This document shows positions 5,225 to 13,052 of a stretch of DNA of 16,948 nucleotides, piece after piece; the stretch's first letter is position 1, and the number at the start of each line of letters is the position of its first letter. The position numbers were made by a program, and so were the translations under genes. The stretch comes from DXYV01 sp045543215 (lineage in GTDB: Bacteria; Bacillota; Clostridia; Oscillospirales; Oscillospiraceae). Below the pieces are notes generated by a model. It was not told the origin of the DNA. It made no database searches and saw only the letters and a list, made by a program, of their open reading frames with translations. The stretch covers positions 1-16,948 of the forward strand of contig JAZQMD010000017.1 in the NCBI GenBank assembly GCA_045543215.1. The letters run 5' to 3'.

Positions 5225-7027
5225 ATGGAATTTTGTCAACTAGGTCTTATAGACCCTATTCTCAAGGCGCTGGCGGAGCAGGGGTACACAACTCCCACAC
5301 CTATTCAGCGCAACGCTATCCCTCCTGCGCTGGACGGCCGGGACGTGCTGGGCTGCGCCCAGACAGGCACCGGTAAAACTTGTGCCTTTGCAACCCCTAT
5401 TCTCCAGCGGCTCAACGGTCGCAACGGAAATCCAAGGGTCATCCGGGCACTGGTACTCACCCCCACTCGTGAGTTAGCCCTCCAGATCCAAGAGAGTTTC
5501 ACGGACTACGGAAAGTACCTCTCCCTTCGATCCGCCGTTATCTTTGGCGGGGTTGGCCAACAGCCCCAGGTGGATCGGCTGAAAAAGGGGGTAGACATCC
5601 TGGTCGCTACTCCAGGCCGCCTTCTTGATCTTCATGGTCAGAAGCTACTGGATTTGTCCCAGGTGGAAATCTTTGTTTTGGATGAGGCCGACCGCATGCT
5701 GGACATGGGCTTTATCCACGACGTGCGTCGGGTGCTCCAGGCTCTTCCTCAGAAGAAACAGACGCTGCTTTTTTCTGCTACCATGCCTCCTGAGGTAATG
5801 GATCTGGTCAATGGTCTGCTCCATAACTATCAGCGTGTGGAAGTGGATCCCGTTTCCTCTCCGGTGGAGGTCATTCGCCAGTCGCTATATTATGTGGATA
5901 AAGGAAACAAGACTAAGCTGTTGGTCCACCTCATTCAAGAGAAGGGGATGGACAGCGTGCTGATATTTTCACGCACCAAACATGGGGCAAACCGTATCGC
6001 CGGCGACCTGGCAAAACAGGGAATCACTGCCGCTGCAATTCACGGAAACAAATCCCAGACCGCTCGTCAGCAAGCTTTATCTAACTTTAAGACAGGAAAG
6101 ATCACCGCTCTGGTCGCCACCGATATTGCTGCCCGGGGCATTGATATCGACGAACTGAAATGGGTAATCAACTATGACCTGCCCGAGGTTCCTGAAACCT
6201 ATGTCCACCGTATCGGCCGCACTGGGCGAGCTGGAAACAATGGCGTCGCCCTCTCCTTCTGCCGAGCGGATGAGAAGGAATACCTCAAGCAGATAGAACG
6301 GCTGCTTGGAAAGCCTCTACCCGTGGTGGAGGGACACCCTTTTCCCATGAATGAGCCCCCCACCGGGATAGACCCCATGACCCAGGCCCGCAGAGAGGGA
6401 AGGGAAAACGCCCAGGCCAATCGGGTAAGCCGATGGAAAAATCAGCAAGCAGCCTGCGTAGGAGTTTCCGAGTCCGCTCCTGTGCCTCCTGCCCTTTCCA
6501 AAAAGGATCATAACAAAAGTAAACGTGGAATACGTCAAGGCAATCTGGATGCTACTCTCCCCTCCTCCCCAACTACACCAGCTACTGATTTTATCAGGCC
6601 AAATCCCCTGGACAGCGATGTAATTTTAGATGCCACCGCCCGGCTGCTCGCTCCCCGTCCCCGCCTATTCGACCAGCCGGAAAAACGGATAGATTCCGCC
6701 TCCTCCCCTTCCCAAGGTCGGGAAGGCCAAAAGCGCCGCCGTAATCAGAAGAAGAACGGAATGGTGGAGCAGTCAACCCGTTCTGCCCTGTCCACCCCTG
6801 TCCACGAGGGGAAGTCCTCCCCCCTACCCGCCAAAAAAGAAAGCAAGGGATTCCTACAACCTCCAAAAAAACCGGGAGCCTCTACCCCCACCTCAAAAGG
6901 TTCCGGTCGGGGGAGGCATGGCGATCGTCCCCGACCCTTGGAGTACTCCCTGTTCGGCGTCCACCAGAAGGACTCTACCGAGCAAGCAGAGAGTATTATA
7001 AAACCCTATTACCTCAGTGATGACTGA
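5225..7027 (+). CDS. DEAD-box ATP-dependent RNA helicase with long basic C-terminal tail
   Basis: A 600-residue protein of the RhlE/CshA type that unwinds RNA in ribosome assembly, RNA decay or cold adaptation. All core motifs are present in order: Q motif with Phe3 and Gln28 (TTPTPIQ), motif I AQTGTGKT at 45-52, PTRELALQ at 80-87, GG at 108-109, TPGR at 129-132, DEAD at 153-156, SAT at 184-186, ATDIAARGIDI near 300, and HRIGRTGR at 328-335. The catalytic core ends near residue 370. The last 220 or so residues are low-complexity, rich in Pro, Ser, Lys, Arg and Gln (e.g. QGREGQKRRRNQKKNG), and are probably disordered and RNA-binding. The start codon is 3 bases after the kinase stop with only a weak GAAGGG upstream, consistent with coupling. 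Its 3' end overlaps the phosphoesterase gene by 11 bases. Confidence 0.95.
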   Translation: MEFCQLGLIDPILKALAEQGYTTPTPIQRNAIPPALDGRDVLGCAQTGTGKTCAFATPILQRLNGRNGNPRVIRALVLTPTRELALQIQESFTDYGKYLSLRSAVIFGGVGQQPQVDRLKKGVDILVATPGRLLDLHGQKLLDLSQVEIFVLDEADRMLDMGFIHDVRRVLQALPQKKQTLLFSATMPPEVMDLVNGLLHNYQRVEVDPVSSPVEVIRQSLYYVDKGNKTKLLVHLIQEKGMDSVLIFSRTKHGANRIAGDLAKQGITAAAIHGNKSQTARQQALSNFKTGKITALVATDIAARGIDIDELKWVINYDLPEVPETYVHRIGRTGRAGNNGVALSFCRADEKEYLKQIERLLGKPLPVVEGHPFPMNEPPTGIDPMTQARREGRENAQANRVSRWKNQQAACVGVSESAPVPPALSKKDHNKSKRGIRQGNLDATLPSSPTTPATDFIRPNPLDSDVILDATARLLAPRPRLFDQPEKRIDSASSPSQGREGQKRRRNQKKNGMVEQSTRSALSTPVHEGKSSPLPAKKESKGFLQPPKKPGASTPTSKGSGRGRHGDRPRPLEYSLFGVHQKDSTEQAESIIKPYYLSDD

Positions 7028-7880
7028 ACGAAAAAAGTCCCGGAGGGGGAGACGGCGGCTTGCCTTAATCTTAGCCGTTACCGTACTGAGCGCTTGGCTG
7101 CTGTGGCAGCAGGAGGCAATTTCGACCCAAATCTATGAACTTTCCTCCCCCGGCCTTCCCTACCCTTTTGACGGCCTGCGTATTGCCCACCTGTCCGACC
7201 TTCACGGTAAGCAGTTTGGTAGGGACAACACCCGTCTACTGAATACGGTGTCAGCGCTGGAGCCCGATATTATTGCAATCACTGGCGATCTCATCGACCA
7301 GGAAGATCAGCTGGCCATGGTTCCAGCTCTCGCTGCCGGCCTTGCCTCCATCGCCCCAACCTATTATGTTACCGGAAACCATGAATGGGTGGTGCGCCGG
7401 GTAAACGACCTGAAGGCTCTGTTAGAAGAAAATGGTGTAAGCGTGCTCTCCAATGAGTATATCACCTTAGAGCGGGCGGGGAGCATCATTGTCCTGGCGG
7501 GTATAGACGATCCAAACGGTCCGGCAGATCAAAAAACTGGGATAGAACTACGAGCTGAGATTGCCGCTGATCTGGGCGAGAATGTCTATACCATCCTTTT
7601 AGCCCACCGGGACAGCGTTCAGGAATATTCCACCTGGGGATATGATATGGTGTTCTGCGGACACGGCCACGGAGGAATTTTACGCATTCCCATTCTAGAC
7701 CAGGGGGTACTGAGTACAGATCGCACCTTCTTTCCACAATATGACGGAGGGGCCTACGATTTTGAAGGGGGCGGCTGGTGCCTGGTCTCCCGGGGACTGG
7801 GGAGCAACACCACCCCCATTCCAGCTTTTCGCCTGTTTAACCGTCCCCATCTGCCCCTGGCAGTACTAAAATCCTCATAA
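7017..7880 (+). CDS. membrane-anchored calcineurin-type metallophosphoesterase (YkuE-like)
   Basis: A 287-residue phosphoesterase with a basic N-terminus (KKSRRGRRR) and one membrane segment (LALILAVTVLSAWLLW), so the catalytic domain probably faces outside. Metal-binding motifs are in order: HLSDLHG with Asp61 and His63, GDLID with Asp91, GNHE at 120-123, AHRD with His197, and GHGHGG at 215-220. Relatives (YkuE in Bacillus, LpxG in Chlamydia) usually read GHTHGGQ; here Thr is Gly and Gln is Ile, but both His metal ligands remain. The substrate is unknown, perhaps a lipid or nucleotide phosphodiester. The start is GTG 7017 or the adjoining ATG 7020, both inside the helicase end, with no clear ribosome site; translation should be coupled. 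It closes the three-gene unit, with a terminator directly after. Confidence 0.88.
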   Translation: MMTERKKSRRGRRRLALILAVTVLSAWLLWQQEAISTQIYELSSPGLPYPFDGLRIAHLSDLHGKQFGRDNTRLLNTVSALEPDIIAITGDLIDQEDQLAMVPALAAGLASIAPTYYVTGNHEWVVRRVNDLKALLEENGVSVLSNEYITLERAGSIIVLAGIDDPNGPADQKTGIELRAEIAADLGENVYTILLAHRDSVQEYSTWGYDMVFCGHGHGGILRIPILDQGVLSTDRTFFPQYDGGAYDFEGGGWCLVSRGLGSNTTPIPAFRLFNRPHLPLAVLKSS

Positions 7881-7885
7881 AAAGC

Positions 7886-7917
7886 AGCCCCGGATCTGAT
7901 GAGCTCCGGGGCTTTTT
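7886..7917 (+). terminator. terminator of the kinase-helicase-phosphoesterase unit
   Basis: AGCCCCGGA (7886-7894) pairs perfectly with TCCGGGGCT (7905-7913) and is followed by a run of T to 7917. It starts 5 bases after the phosphoesterase stop. Confidence 0.9.
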
Positions 7918-7932
7918 CCATAACTAAAGATA

Positions 7933-7961
7933 TTTTCAACCACAGAGGCCTGTGCTATAAT
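7933..7961 (+). promoter_or_regulatory. promoter of the PAS-GGDEF gene
   Basis: -35 TTTTCA (7933-7938), 17-base spacer, and a perfect extended -10 TGC-TATAAT (hexamer 7956-7961). Transcription should start near 7968, giving a leader of about 170 nt. Confidence 0.65.
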
Positions 7962-7967
7962 AATACT

Positions 7968-8126
7968 AAATCAGGCGAAGATTATTTTGCCTGATACCTG
8001 TTGACCGACCTAAGCTTTTCCGGCAGATTTACAGGATTCGCCTGACCATATCTTGTGATGGAGGAAAAGCATAAACCGCCCGTATAGCAGTAACAGTAGT
8101 CGGCAGCCGCTCTGGCGGATTAAAGA
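7968..8126 (+). ncRNA. structured 5' leader of the PAS-GGDEF gene, possible unknown riboswitch
   Basis: The leader is rich in pairings. ATCAGGC (7970-7976) pairs with GCCTGAT (7989-7995) as a first hairpin. GCTTTTCC (8014-8021) pairs with GGAAAAGC (8063-8070) and encloses two small hairpins, CAGG/CCTG (8032-8035, 8041-8044) and CCAT/ATGG, so a three-way junction is possible. CCGCC (8076-8080) can pair with GGCGG (8114-8118), next to the ribosome site. CAGGCGAA (7972-7979) can instead pair with TTCGCCTG (8037-8044), which excludes both the first hairpin and the CAGG/CCTG hairpin. I do not see the conserved bases of c-di-GMP-I (no CACGCA...GCAAACC) or other riboswitches I know. This is a reading by eye; no folding was computed. 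Confidence 0.35.
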
Positions 8127-8139
8127 GGGAGGCATCTGT

Positions 8140-11100
8140 ATGAAGCATCAAAATGAGAGGGATCACGAGGCACAGCATACCCAGCTCCTTTATGATCTGG
8201 ATATTGATGGTCTGCTCCAAGCAACCCGGAAAGTATTCCCTGAACTACTTACCACCAACCTGACAAAGAATACCTATCGTATGATCCAGTATGACAGCAC
8301 TACAACATTAGGCACCCCGAAAGAGGGCGCTTTTGATGATATGCTCAGCATCCGCCTCTCCGGCGTAGTAGAGGAAGATCGAAGGGCCTTTCTCGACGCT
8401 TTCTCCCGGAGCAATCTTCTGGATGCTCTCACCGGCCAGCAGAAGGAGAGCGTACAGCTGGTCTACCGGCGGCCAGGAAAGAACGGGGATCACTATTGGT
8501 TTGAGACCACTGTCATGCGGCAGCACAATCCTTTTGACGAGGATATACTTGCAGTGATTATCTCCCGTAATGTGGACAAGCAAAAGGCCGAGGACATCCG
8601 TTTACGCCAAGAACTCTATTTAAAGGCAGAAGAGATTCGATTGACCATGACCCAGCTTGGAAAAACCCTTTGTTATTACGACATTCCAAGCAAAACGCTC
8701 ACACTTCCCACCGCCTATGCAAAAAAGCGACGCATACCGGAGATTATTCATAATTGCCCAGAGAATATGAAAGACTACCAGTCGAACATCGCTCCAGAAA
8801 CCCTGTCGGCCCTGCAAGAATTTTATGCTGCCATTTGCCGGGGGGAGCCCACTGGTATCTGCGAGGTTGCCTTTCGGGATCGATCTGGTCGGGAGTACTG
8901 GAATCGACTGGAATACGCCACTATTTTTGACGCAGGTGGAGATCCTCGGCGGGCAGTTATTTATTTGGAGGACATCACCGATGTCCAGGCCCAATCAGCA
9001 GAAAACCGTCGTCTGCGAGAGAATGAACGAATTTTGCGTATGGTTGCACAGCATTCCGACCGAACCATTTGCTATTACGATGTTAAGAAGAAAATCATTC
9101 ACCCCTGGGAAGGGGAAAACCGTTGCCCTTGTGTCCTGCCTTATCTGTCTCAAAAGGGCGATTTAAATATTTTAAACAGTGGGAAAGTCCTCTCAGAAAG
9201 TGTAGAGTCCATGGAGTCCATGTTCCAGTCCATTCAGGACGGCAACCCCAGCGGAGAGACAAAACTCCACATCATGACCAAGGAGGGTGAGCGGCGCTGG
9301 CTCAGCCTGAAATACTCCACCATCTATGACGGTAGGCATAAACCGATGGCTGCCCTTATCTCTTATAAAGACATCACCGACCTGTATGAGCAGGAAGTAG
9401 CCTATTTGCGTTATATTCAATCAGTTGAGGACATAGGTAAGCGATATGTAGGGCTCATTGAAGTCAACCTCACTACTGATGTAATTGAGAAACAGGGCGG
9501 GCACTTGGCACCGCCTGGTATCCCCGTGGTGGGCAGCACCCTAACCGAATTTGGTACCAAGATGGTTGATATGAAACTCCTCGAGGAGGATCGCCTGGAT
9601 GGATATCGGTTCTTCTCAAGGGAGTATCTGCTAAACCAATACAACGACGGAAACCATTTTCTGGAGCGGACTTGGCGCATGTGTTTTCGCAATGGGATGC
9701 TAGGCTGGGTCCACACCATGGTGGAACTGGTGGCCGATCCCTACACCGACCATATTCGGGCCTTGATCCGACTGAGCGATATAACCAAAGAGAAGGAGGA
9801 GCAGATTGCGGTTCAAAACCGGGCCCAGCGGGACGGGATGACCGGACTGCTCAACCGGGCCACCAGCGAAGAGCAGATCAGATTTATCATGGAAGAAAGC
9901 CGGCAGAAAGGCGGTGTACTTATCCTGCTGGATCTGGATGACCTAAAAGGGATCAACGACACCTATGGCCATGAGCAAGGCGACCGGGCCATCATGGGTA
10001 TTGCCGAAACCCTTAAAAGCAATTTCAGAGCGGGGGATATAATTGGCCGGGCAGGTGGAGACGAATTTATGGTCTTTCTTCCTGGGGCTGCGGGCAACGA
10101 AAATACCATCTCTCAAACTTTGTCTGCCCTGTTGCGCAAGCTTGCAGGTCTGTCGGTCGGTCCGGAAGATGAGCGGCGCATCCATTGTAGCATTGGCTGT
10201 GCCGTACAGATCCCGGAGAAGGACACCTTTGAATCCCTCTACCGGAGAGCAGATATGGCCCTCTACCACGTCAAACGCAATGGAAAGAACAACTTTACTT
10301 TCTATTCCCCGGAGATGAAACTAGCCGATTACCAGTTCCGCAAGCAAAAGGCATTTTTTCTAAAAAATACCAAGGCCCTGGATCTGGGTGAACTGCGTAA
10401 CCTGCTCAGCGCTATTTCTTCCTTCTATCCTCTGGTCTTATCCGCCAATTTAAGTGCCAATGACTTTTATATTATGGAAGTTTCCGACCATATCTTTTCC
10501 CAACTTCCCACAGTTGGTACGGTAGACCATTTTATTCGTGCCGTCACAGAGATTGTTCACCCGGATGACCAGAATAGTTTACTCCAAGACCTATCCCGGG
10601 AAAGCCTTCTGGCCGCCTATGAGCAGGGTGAGACCAGCATACGCTGTTACTTCCGCTACGGGGAAAAGAACCTGGGGCATCCCTGGATGGAAGCCACTGT
10701 GATCTTCTATACCAATGAGGACGGAGATGTATGTAACTTCACCCTCCTCCGCTGGGCTAAGGAGCGGGAACAGGAGCTGGATCTGCTGCGCTTACAAAAG
10801 ATTTTAGAGTTAGCCGTAGTATTCAGCTTCGAGTATATCTGTTTGATAAATGTAAAGACGGGAAAGTATTATATGTACGGTAATGATGGAAAAAATACCC
10901 ATACCATTGCCCAAGAGGGTAATTTTGACGAAGTAACCCGGGAGATCCGGGATCACCACATCCTACCGGAGCATCGGGAGGAATATTATGAAAAGGCTAA
11001 TTTGGACAACGTCCTGGCCAATATGAAAAACAGAACTGGCAACTATTCCTACCGCTACTCCATGTTCGACGGGGATCGGGAGGCTTCTTTCTACTGGTAC

Positions 11101-11142
11101 GAACCCACCCATTCCGAGCTACTGATGACGGTGCGACGGTGA
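8140..11142 (+). CDS. multi-PAS diguanylate cyclase (GGDEF) with C-terminal PAS-like extension
   Basis: A 1000-residue soluble protein with no membrane segment. Four PAS-like sensor modules come first, each ending in a recognisable DIT-type strand: about 20-150 (ends IISRNVDKQKAED), 155-290 (YLEDITD), 295-425 (SYKDITD) and 430-555 (RLSDITK). The GGDEF domain covers about 562-727, beginning DGMTGLLNR. The active site GGDEF (639-643) is exact, and RAGD at 630-633 lies five residues before it, the correct place for the inhibitory I-site, so it should make c-di-GMP from two GTP and be product-inhibited. DLDDLK and NDTYGH supply metal- and base-binding residues. Unusually the GGDEF domain is not last: about 260 residues follow, with a further PAS-like module and a second one that stops abruptly at LLMTVRR. 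No EAL domain is present. Ribosome site GAGGGAGG lies 6 bases before the ATG. Confidence 0.92.
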   Translation: MKHQNERDHEAQHTQLLYDLDIDGLLQATRKVFPELLTTNLTKNTYRMIQYDSTTTLGTPKEGAFDDMLSIRLSGVVEEDRRAFLDAFSRSNLLDALTGQQKESVQLVYRRPGKNGDHYWFETTVMRQHNPFDEDILAVIISRNVDKQKAEDIRLRQELYLKAEEIRLTMTQLGKTLCYYDIPSKTLTLPTAYAKKRRIPEIIHNCPENMKDYQSNIAPETLSALQEFYAAICRGEPTGICEVAFRDRSGREYWNRLEYATIFDAGGDPRRAVIYLEDITDVQAQSAENRRLRENERILRMVAQHSDRTICYYDVKKKIIHPWEGENRCPCVLPYLSQKGDLNILNSGKVLSESVESMESMFQSIQDGNPSGETKLHIMTKEGERRWLSLKYSTIYDGRHKPMAALISYKDITDLYEQEVAYLRYIQSVEDIGKRYVGLIEVNLTTDVIEKQGGHLAPPGIPVVGSTLTEFGTKMVDMKLLEEDRLDGYRFFSREYLLNQYNDGNHFLERTWRMCFRNGMLGWVHTMVELVADPYTDHIRALIRLSDITKEKEEQIAVQNRAQRDGMTGLLNRATSEEQIRFIMEESRQKGGVLILLDLDDLKGINDTYGHEQGDRAIMGIAETLKSNFRAGDIIGRAGGDEFMVFLPGAAGNENTISQTLSALLRKLAGLSVGPEDERRIHCSIGCAVQIPEKDTFESLYRRADMALYHVKRNGKNNFTFYSPEMKLADYQFRKQKAFFLKNTKALDLGELRNLLSAISSFYPLVLSANLSANDFYIMEVSDHIFSQLPTVGTVDHFIRAVTEIVHPDDQNSLLQDLSRESLLAAYEQGETSIRCYFRYGEKNLGHPWMEATVIFYTNEDGDVCNFTLLRWAKEREQELDLLRLQKILELAVVFSFEYICLINVKTGKYYMYGNDGKNTHTIAQEGNFDEVTREIRDHHILPEHREEYYEKANLDNVLANMKNRTGNYSYRYSMFDGDREASFYWYEPTHSELLMTVRR

Positions 11143-11195
11143 ATGGTTCAGGATGCGGTGGAGCAAATGGGCATTACTTGAAAGGAGGCCCCCAT

Positions 11196-11867
11196 TTGCA
11201 CATAGTGGCCCGCATTCAAAGCCACTTTCCAACCAAGTTTGCCATTCCCCGCCAGAGTGGACTAGTGGAGGATTTAAAGGCTCAGGTCGTTTTTGAGCCG
11301 CCCTTCCGCACCCCAGATGCCCTGCGAGGGCTAGAAGGCTTTTCCCACATTTGGCTCATCTGGCAATTTTCCGCGGCGATGAGGGATGAATGGTCACCCA
11401 CGGTGCGCCCGCCCCGGCTGGGGGGAAACCGGCGCATGGGAGTGTTTGCCACCCGATCCCCCTTCCGTCCCAATCCCATTGGCCTGTCCTGCGTGGGTCT
11501 GGAGTGCATAGAGTTTCACACCCCCCGGGGGCCAATCCTCCATGTGACCGGGGCTGACTTGATGGATGGGACTCCCATTTACGATATAAAGCCTTATCTG
11601 CCCTATACTGATTGCAAACCGGAGGCACGAGGCGGCTTTGCACCAATGGAGGAAGAAAAACTAACCGTGGTCATCCCCCCTCAGTGGCTGGAGGTCATTC
11701 CGGAGCAACTTCGAACGGCTGTCCACGGGGTACTGTCACAGGATCCAAGACCCCGCTATCAAGACGATCCCGGACGGGTATACGGCTTTCGCTTCGGCCC
11801 CTTGGAACTGGGCTTCGTAGTAGATGACATGGTACTCACCGTGTGCCGGTGTAAGCGAGTAGAATAA
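11196..11867 (+). CDS. trmO: tRNA (N6-threonylcarbamoyladenosine37-N6)-methyltransferase TrmO
   Basis: A 223-residue TrmO/TsaA (YaeB, UPF0066) protein, which uses S-adenosylmethionine to methylate t6A at position 37 of tRNAs reading ACY codons. Diagnostic features are FSHIWLIW in the first strand region, the signature ATRSPFRPNPIGLS, the DIKPYLPYTD stretch, and the C-terminal PRPRY and YGFRFGPLELGF elements of longer family members. I chose the TTG at 11196 as start because a full AAAGGAGG (11181-11188) lies 7 bases before it; GTG 11205 is an alternative. The longer frame open from 11139 has no ribosome site and a non-family glycine-rich N-terminus. The ribosome site directly follows a second in-frame TGA of the PAS-GGDEF gene, so the two may be cotranscribed. 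A terminator follows. Confidence 0.93.
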   Translation: MHIVARIQSHFPTKFAIPRQSGLVEDLKAQVVFEPPFRTPDALRGLEGFSHIWLIWQFSAAMRDEWSPTVRPPRLGGNRRMGVFATRSPFRPNPIGLSCVGLECIEFHTPRGPILHVTGADLMDGTPIYDIKPYLPYTDCKPEARGGFAPMEEEKLTVVIPPQWLEVIPEQLRTAVHGVLSQDPRPRYQDDPGRVYGFRFGPLELGFVVDDMVLTVCRCKRVE

Positions 11868-11913
11868 GGGAAGGCCTGTGGCACCAAAATATAGGCTATG
11901 GCAGAATTGTCTT

Positions 11914-11947
11914 CATCCGCCCTCCTCCGGGAGGGTGGATGCTTTTT
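11914..11947 (+). terminator. terminator after trmO
   Basis: Arms 11914-11925 and 11930-11941 pair over 12 bases (one G-U) around a 4-base loop and are followed by five T (11943-11947). Confidence 0.9.
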
Positions 11948-11962
11948 ATGGAAATAATTGCA

Positions 11963-11991
11963 TTTACTTTTTAGCTGTGCTTCGTTAAGAT
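11963..11991 (+). promoter_or_regulatory. probable promoter of the DUF4430/ECF pair
   Basis: TTTACT (11963-11968), a 17-base spacer and TAAGAT (11986-11991), each matching the consensus at four of six bases. The position, between the trmO terminator and the DUF4430 ribosome site, is right, but the match is moderate. Confidence 0.4.
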
Positions 11992-12020
11992 AAACTCAGA
12001 CAGAAAGGAGCCGATCACAA

Positions 12021-12413
12021 ATGAAAAATAAAAAAGTATGGATCGCCATAGCAGCACTGGCTTTAGCAATGATAGCTATGGATTGTGTCTTGGCCTTTGC
12101 CCAACCTACTCTTCAACAGGGGAGCAAAACAATTGTTGTTGAGGTTATCCACAAAGACGCAACAACAAAGGAGTTTACTTACCAAACCGATGAGACCTAT
12201 TTGGGAGATGTACTCATTGAAGAGGGACTGATCGTTGGCGAGGAGAGCGAGCTTGGCCTTTTCGTGACCCAAGTAGATGGAGAGCTCGCCGATTACAATG
12301 TGGACAAGGGTTGGTGGCAGTTATCCAAAGATGGGGTAATAGCCCAAACCGGGGTAAGCGATACCCCCATCGCTGACGGTGACCATTTTGAGTGGACCTA
12401 CACCATTGGGTGA
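12021..12413 (+). CDS. secreted or membrane-anchored DUF4430 protein
   Basis: A 130-residue protein. Residues 1-28 form a signal peptide or N-terminal anchor (NKKVWIAIAALALAMIAMD). The rest matches DUF4430, a small beta-grasp-like domain related to the C-terminal ligand-binding part of transcobalamin/intrinsic factor: a VVEVIHKDATTKEFTYQTDE strand region, the GDVLIEEGL helix, GLFVTQVDG, the hallmark WWQLSKDG near residues 93-100, and the ending DGDHFEWTYTIG. It probably sits outside the membrane and binds a ligand for the ECF S-component encoded directly after it, whose frame overlaps its end. Whether the ligand is a corrinoid or another vitamin is unknown. The ribosome site AAGGAG (12005-12010) is 10 bases before the ATG. 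Confidence 0.88.
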   Translation: MKNKKVWIAIAALALAMIAMDCVLAFAQPTLQQGSKTIVVEVIHKDATTKEFTYQTDETYLGDVLIEEGLIVGEESELGLFVTQVDGELADYNVDKGWWQLSKDGVIAQTGVSDTPIADGDHFEWTYTIG

Positions 12414-12921
12414 TCATCCCGCTCGAGGGCTGTGGGTCCGGGACCTGGTCCTGTACGCCCTGCTTGGAGCCATAACCTTCGCTGCCAAAATAGTCATGGC
12501 ACCACTTCCCAACATCGAACCGGTTTCCCTCATGATAATGCTTTGGGGCGCGGAGCTGGGCTATCGGAGTATTTTCCCTACTCTGGTCTACGTAGGTCTA
12601 GAATGGATGGTATGGGGCTTTGGACTTTGGAATATAAATTACCTTTATATTTGGCCTCTACTTGCAGGTGCAGCCTGGCTGCTGCGAGGTATGCAATCCC
12701 CGTTGGGTTGGGCCGTCCTCTCCGGGGCCTTTGGATTGTTCTTCGGTGCCTTGTGCGCCCCGGTATACGCCATCTCCGGCGGCTGGGCCTATGGCCTGAG
12801 CTGGTGGGTGGCCGGCATTCCCTTTGATCTGCTCCACTGCATTGGAAATTTTTCTGTTGCCCTTATTCTCTTTTATCCCATGCGATTACTAATGAAAAGT
12901 TTATTCACTTTAAAAAATTAG
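12379..12921 (+). CDS. ECF-type transporter S-component
   Basis: A membrane protein of up to 180 residues with about five or six hydrophobic segments, of the small integral substrate-binding (S) components of energy-coupling-factor vitamin transporters. The first segment LVLYALLGAITFAAKIVMA and the PLPNIEPVSLMIMLWGAELG loop are typical; later segments include VYVGLEWMVWGFGLWNINYL and AVLSGAFGLFFGALCAPVYA, and a conserved GIPFDLLHCIGN precedes the last helix. The frame overlaps the DUF4430 gene: GTG 12379 gives a 35-base overlap, TTG 12406 an 8-base overlap; neither has a clear ribosome site, so the exact start is open and translation is probably coupled. No EcfA ATPase or EcfT gene is nearby, so it probably shares a genome-wide ECF module. 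The transported substrate is not identifiable. Confidence 0.85.
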   Translation: MTILSGPTPLGDHPARGLWVRDLVLYALLGAITFAAKIVMAPLPNIEPVSLMIMLWGAELGYRSIFPTLVYVGLEWMVWGFGLWNINYLYIWPLLAGAAWLLRGMQSPLGWAVLSGAFGLFFGALCAPVYAISGGWAYGLSWWVAGIPFDLLHCIGNFSVALILFYPMRLLMKSLFTLKN

Positions 12922-12946
12922 TGGAAAATACTTTGGGGATAAAGAT

Positions 12947-12985
12947 AAAAAAATTCCGCCGCTCAGATCGAGCGGGGGGATTTTT
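12947..12985 (+). terminator. terminator after the ECF S-component gene
   Basis: The stem centres on GCTC-AGATC-GAGC (12961-12973) and extends outward through C/G and A/T pairs with a single mismatch (12958/12976), ending in a T-run at 12981-12985. It separates the ECF pair from the arginine operon. Confidence 0.85.
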
Positions 12986-13052
12986 ATATTTCAAGATAGT
13001 CCTCTCCTTAAATATTAATTTGATTGCTAATTTCTTAATAATACCTAAATAA

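Noticed and set aside
8058..8087. Possible leader peptide MEEKHKPPV
   Set aside because: Nine codons with no ribosome site, overlapping the helix arm at 8063-8070; no run of a single regulatory amino acid codon.
7968..8126. Known c-di-GMP riboswitch before the GGDEF gene
   Set aside because: The conserved c-di-GMP-I core words (CACGCACAG, GCAAACC, GGGACGCAAAGC-type) are absent and I see no match to the c-di-GMP-II pattern.
11139..11195. Longer N-terminus for TrmO
   Set aside because: The extra residues are glycine-rich and unlike TrmO, and AAAGGAGG at 11181 clearly serves the TTG at 11196.
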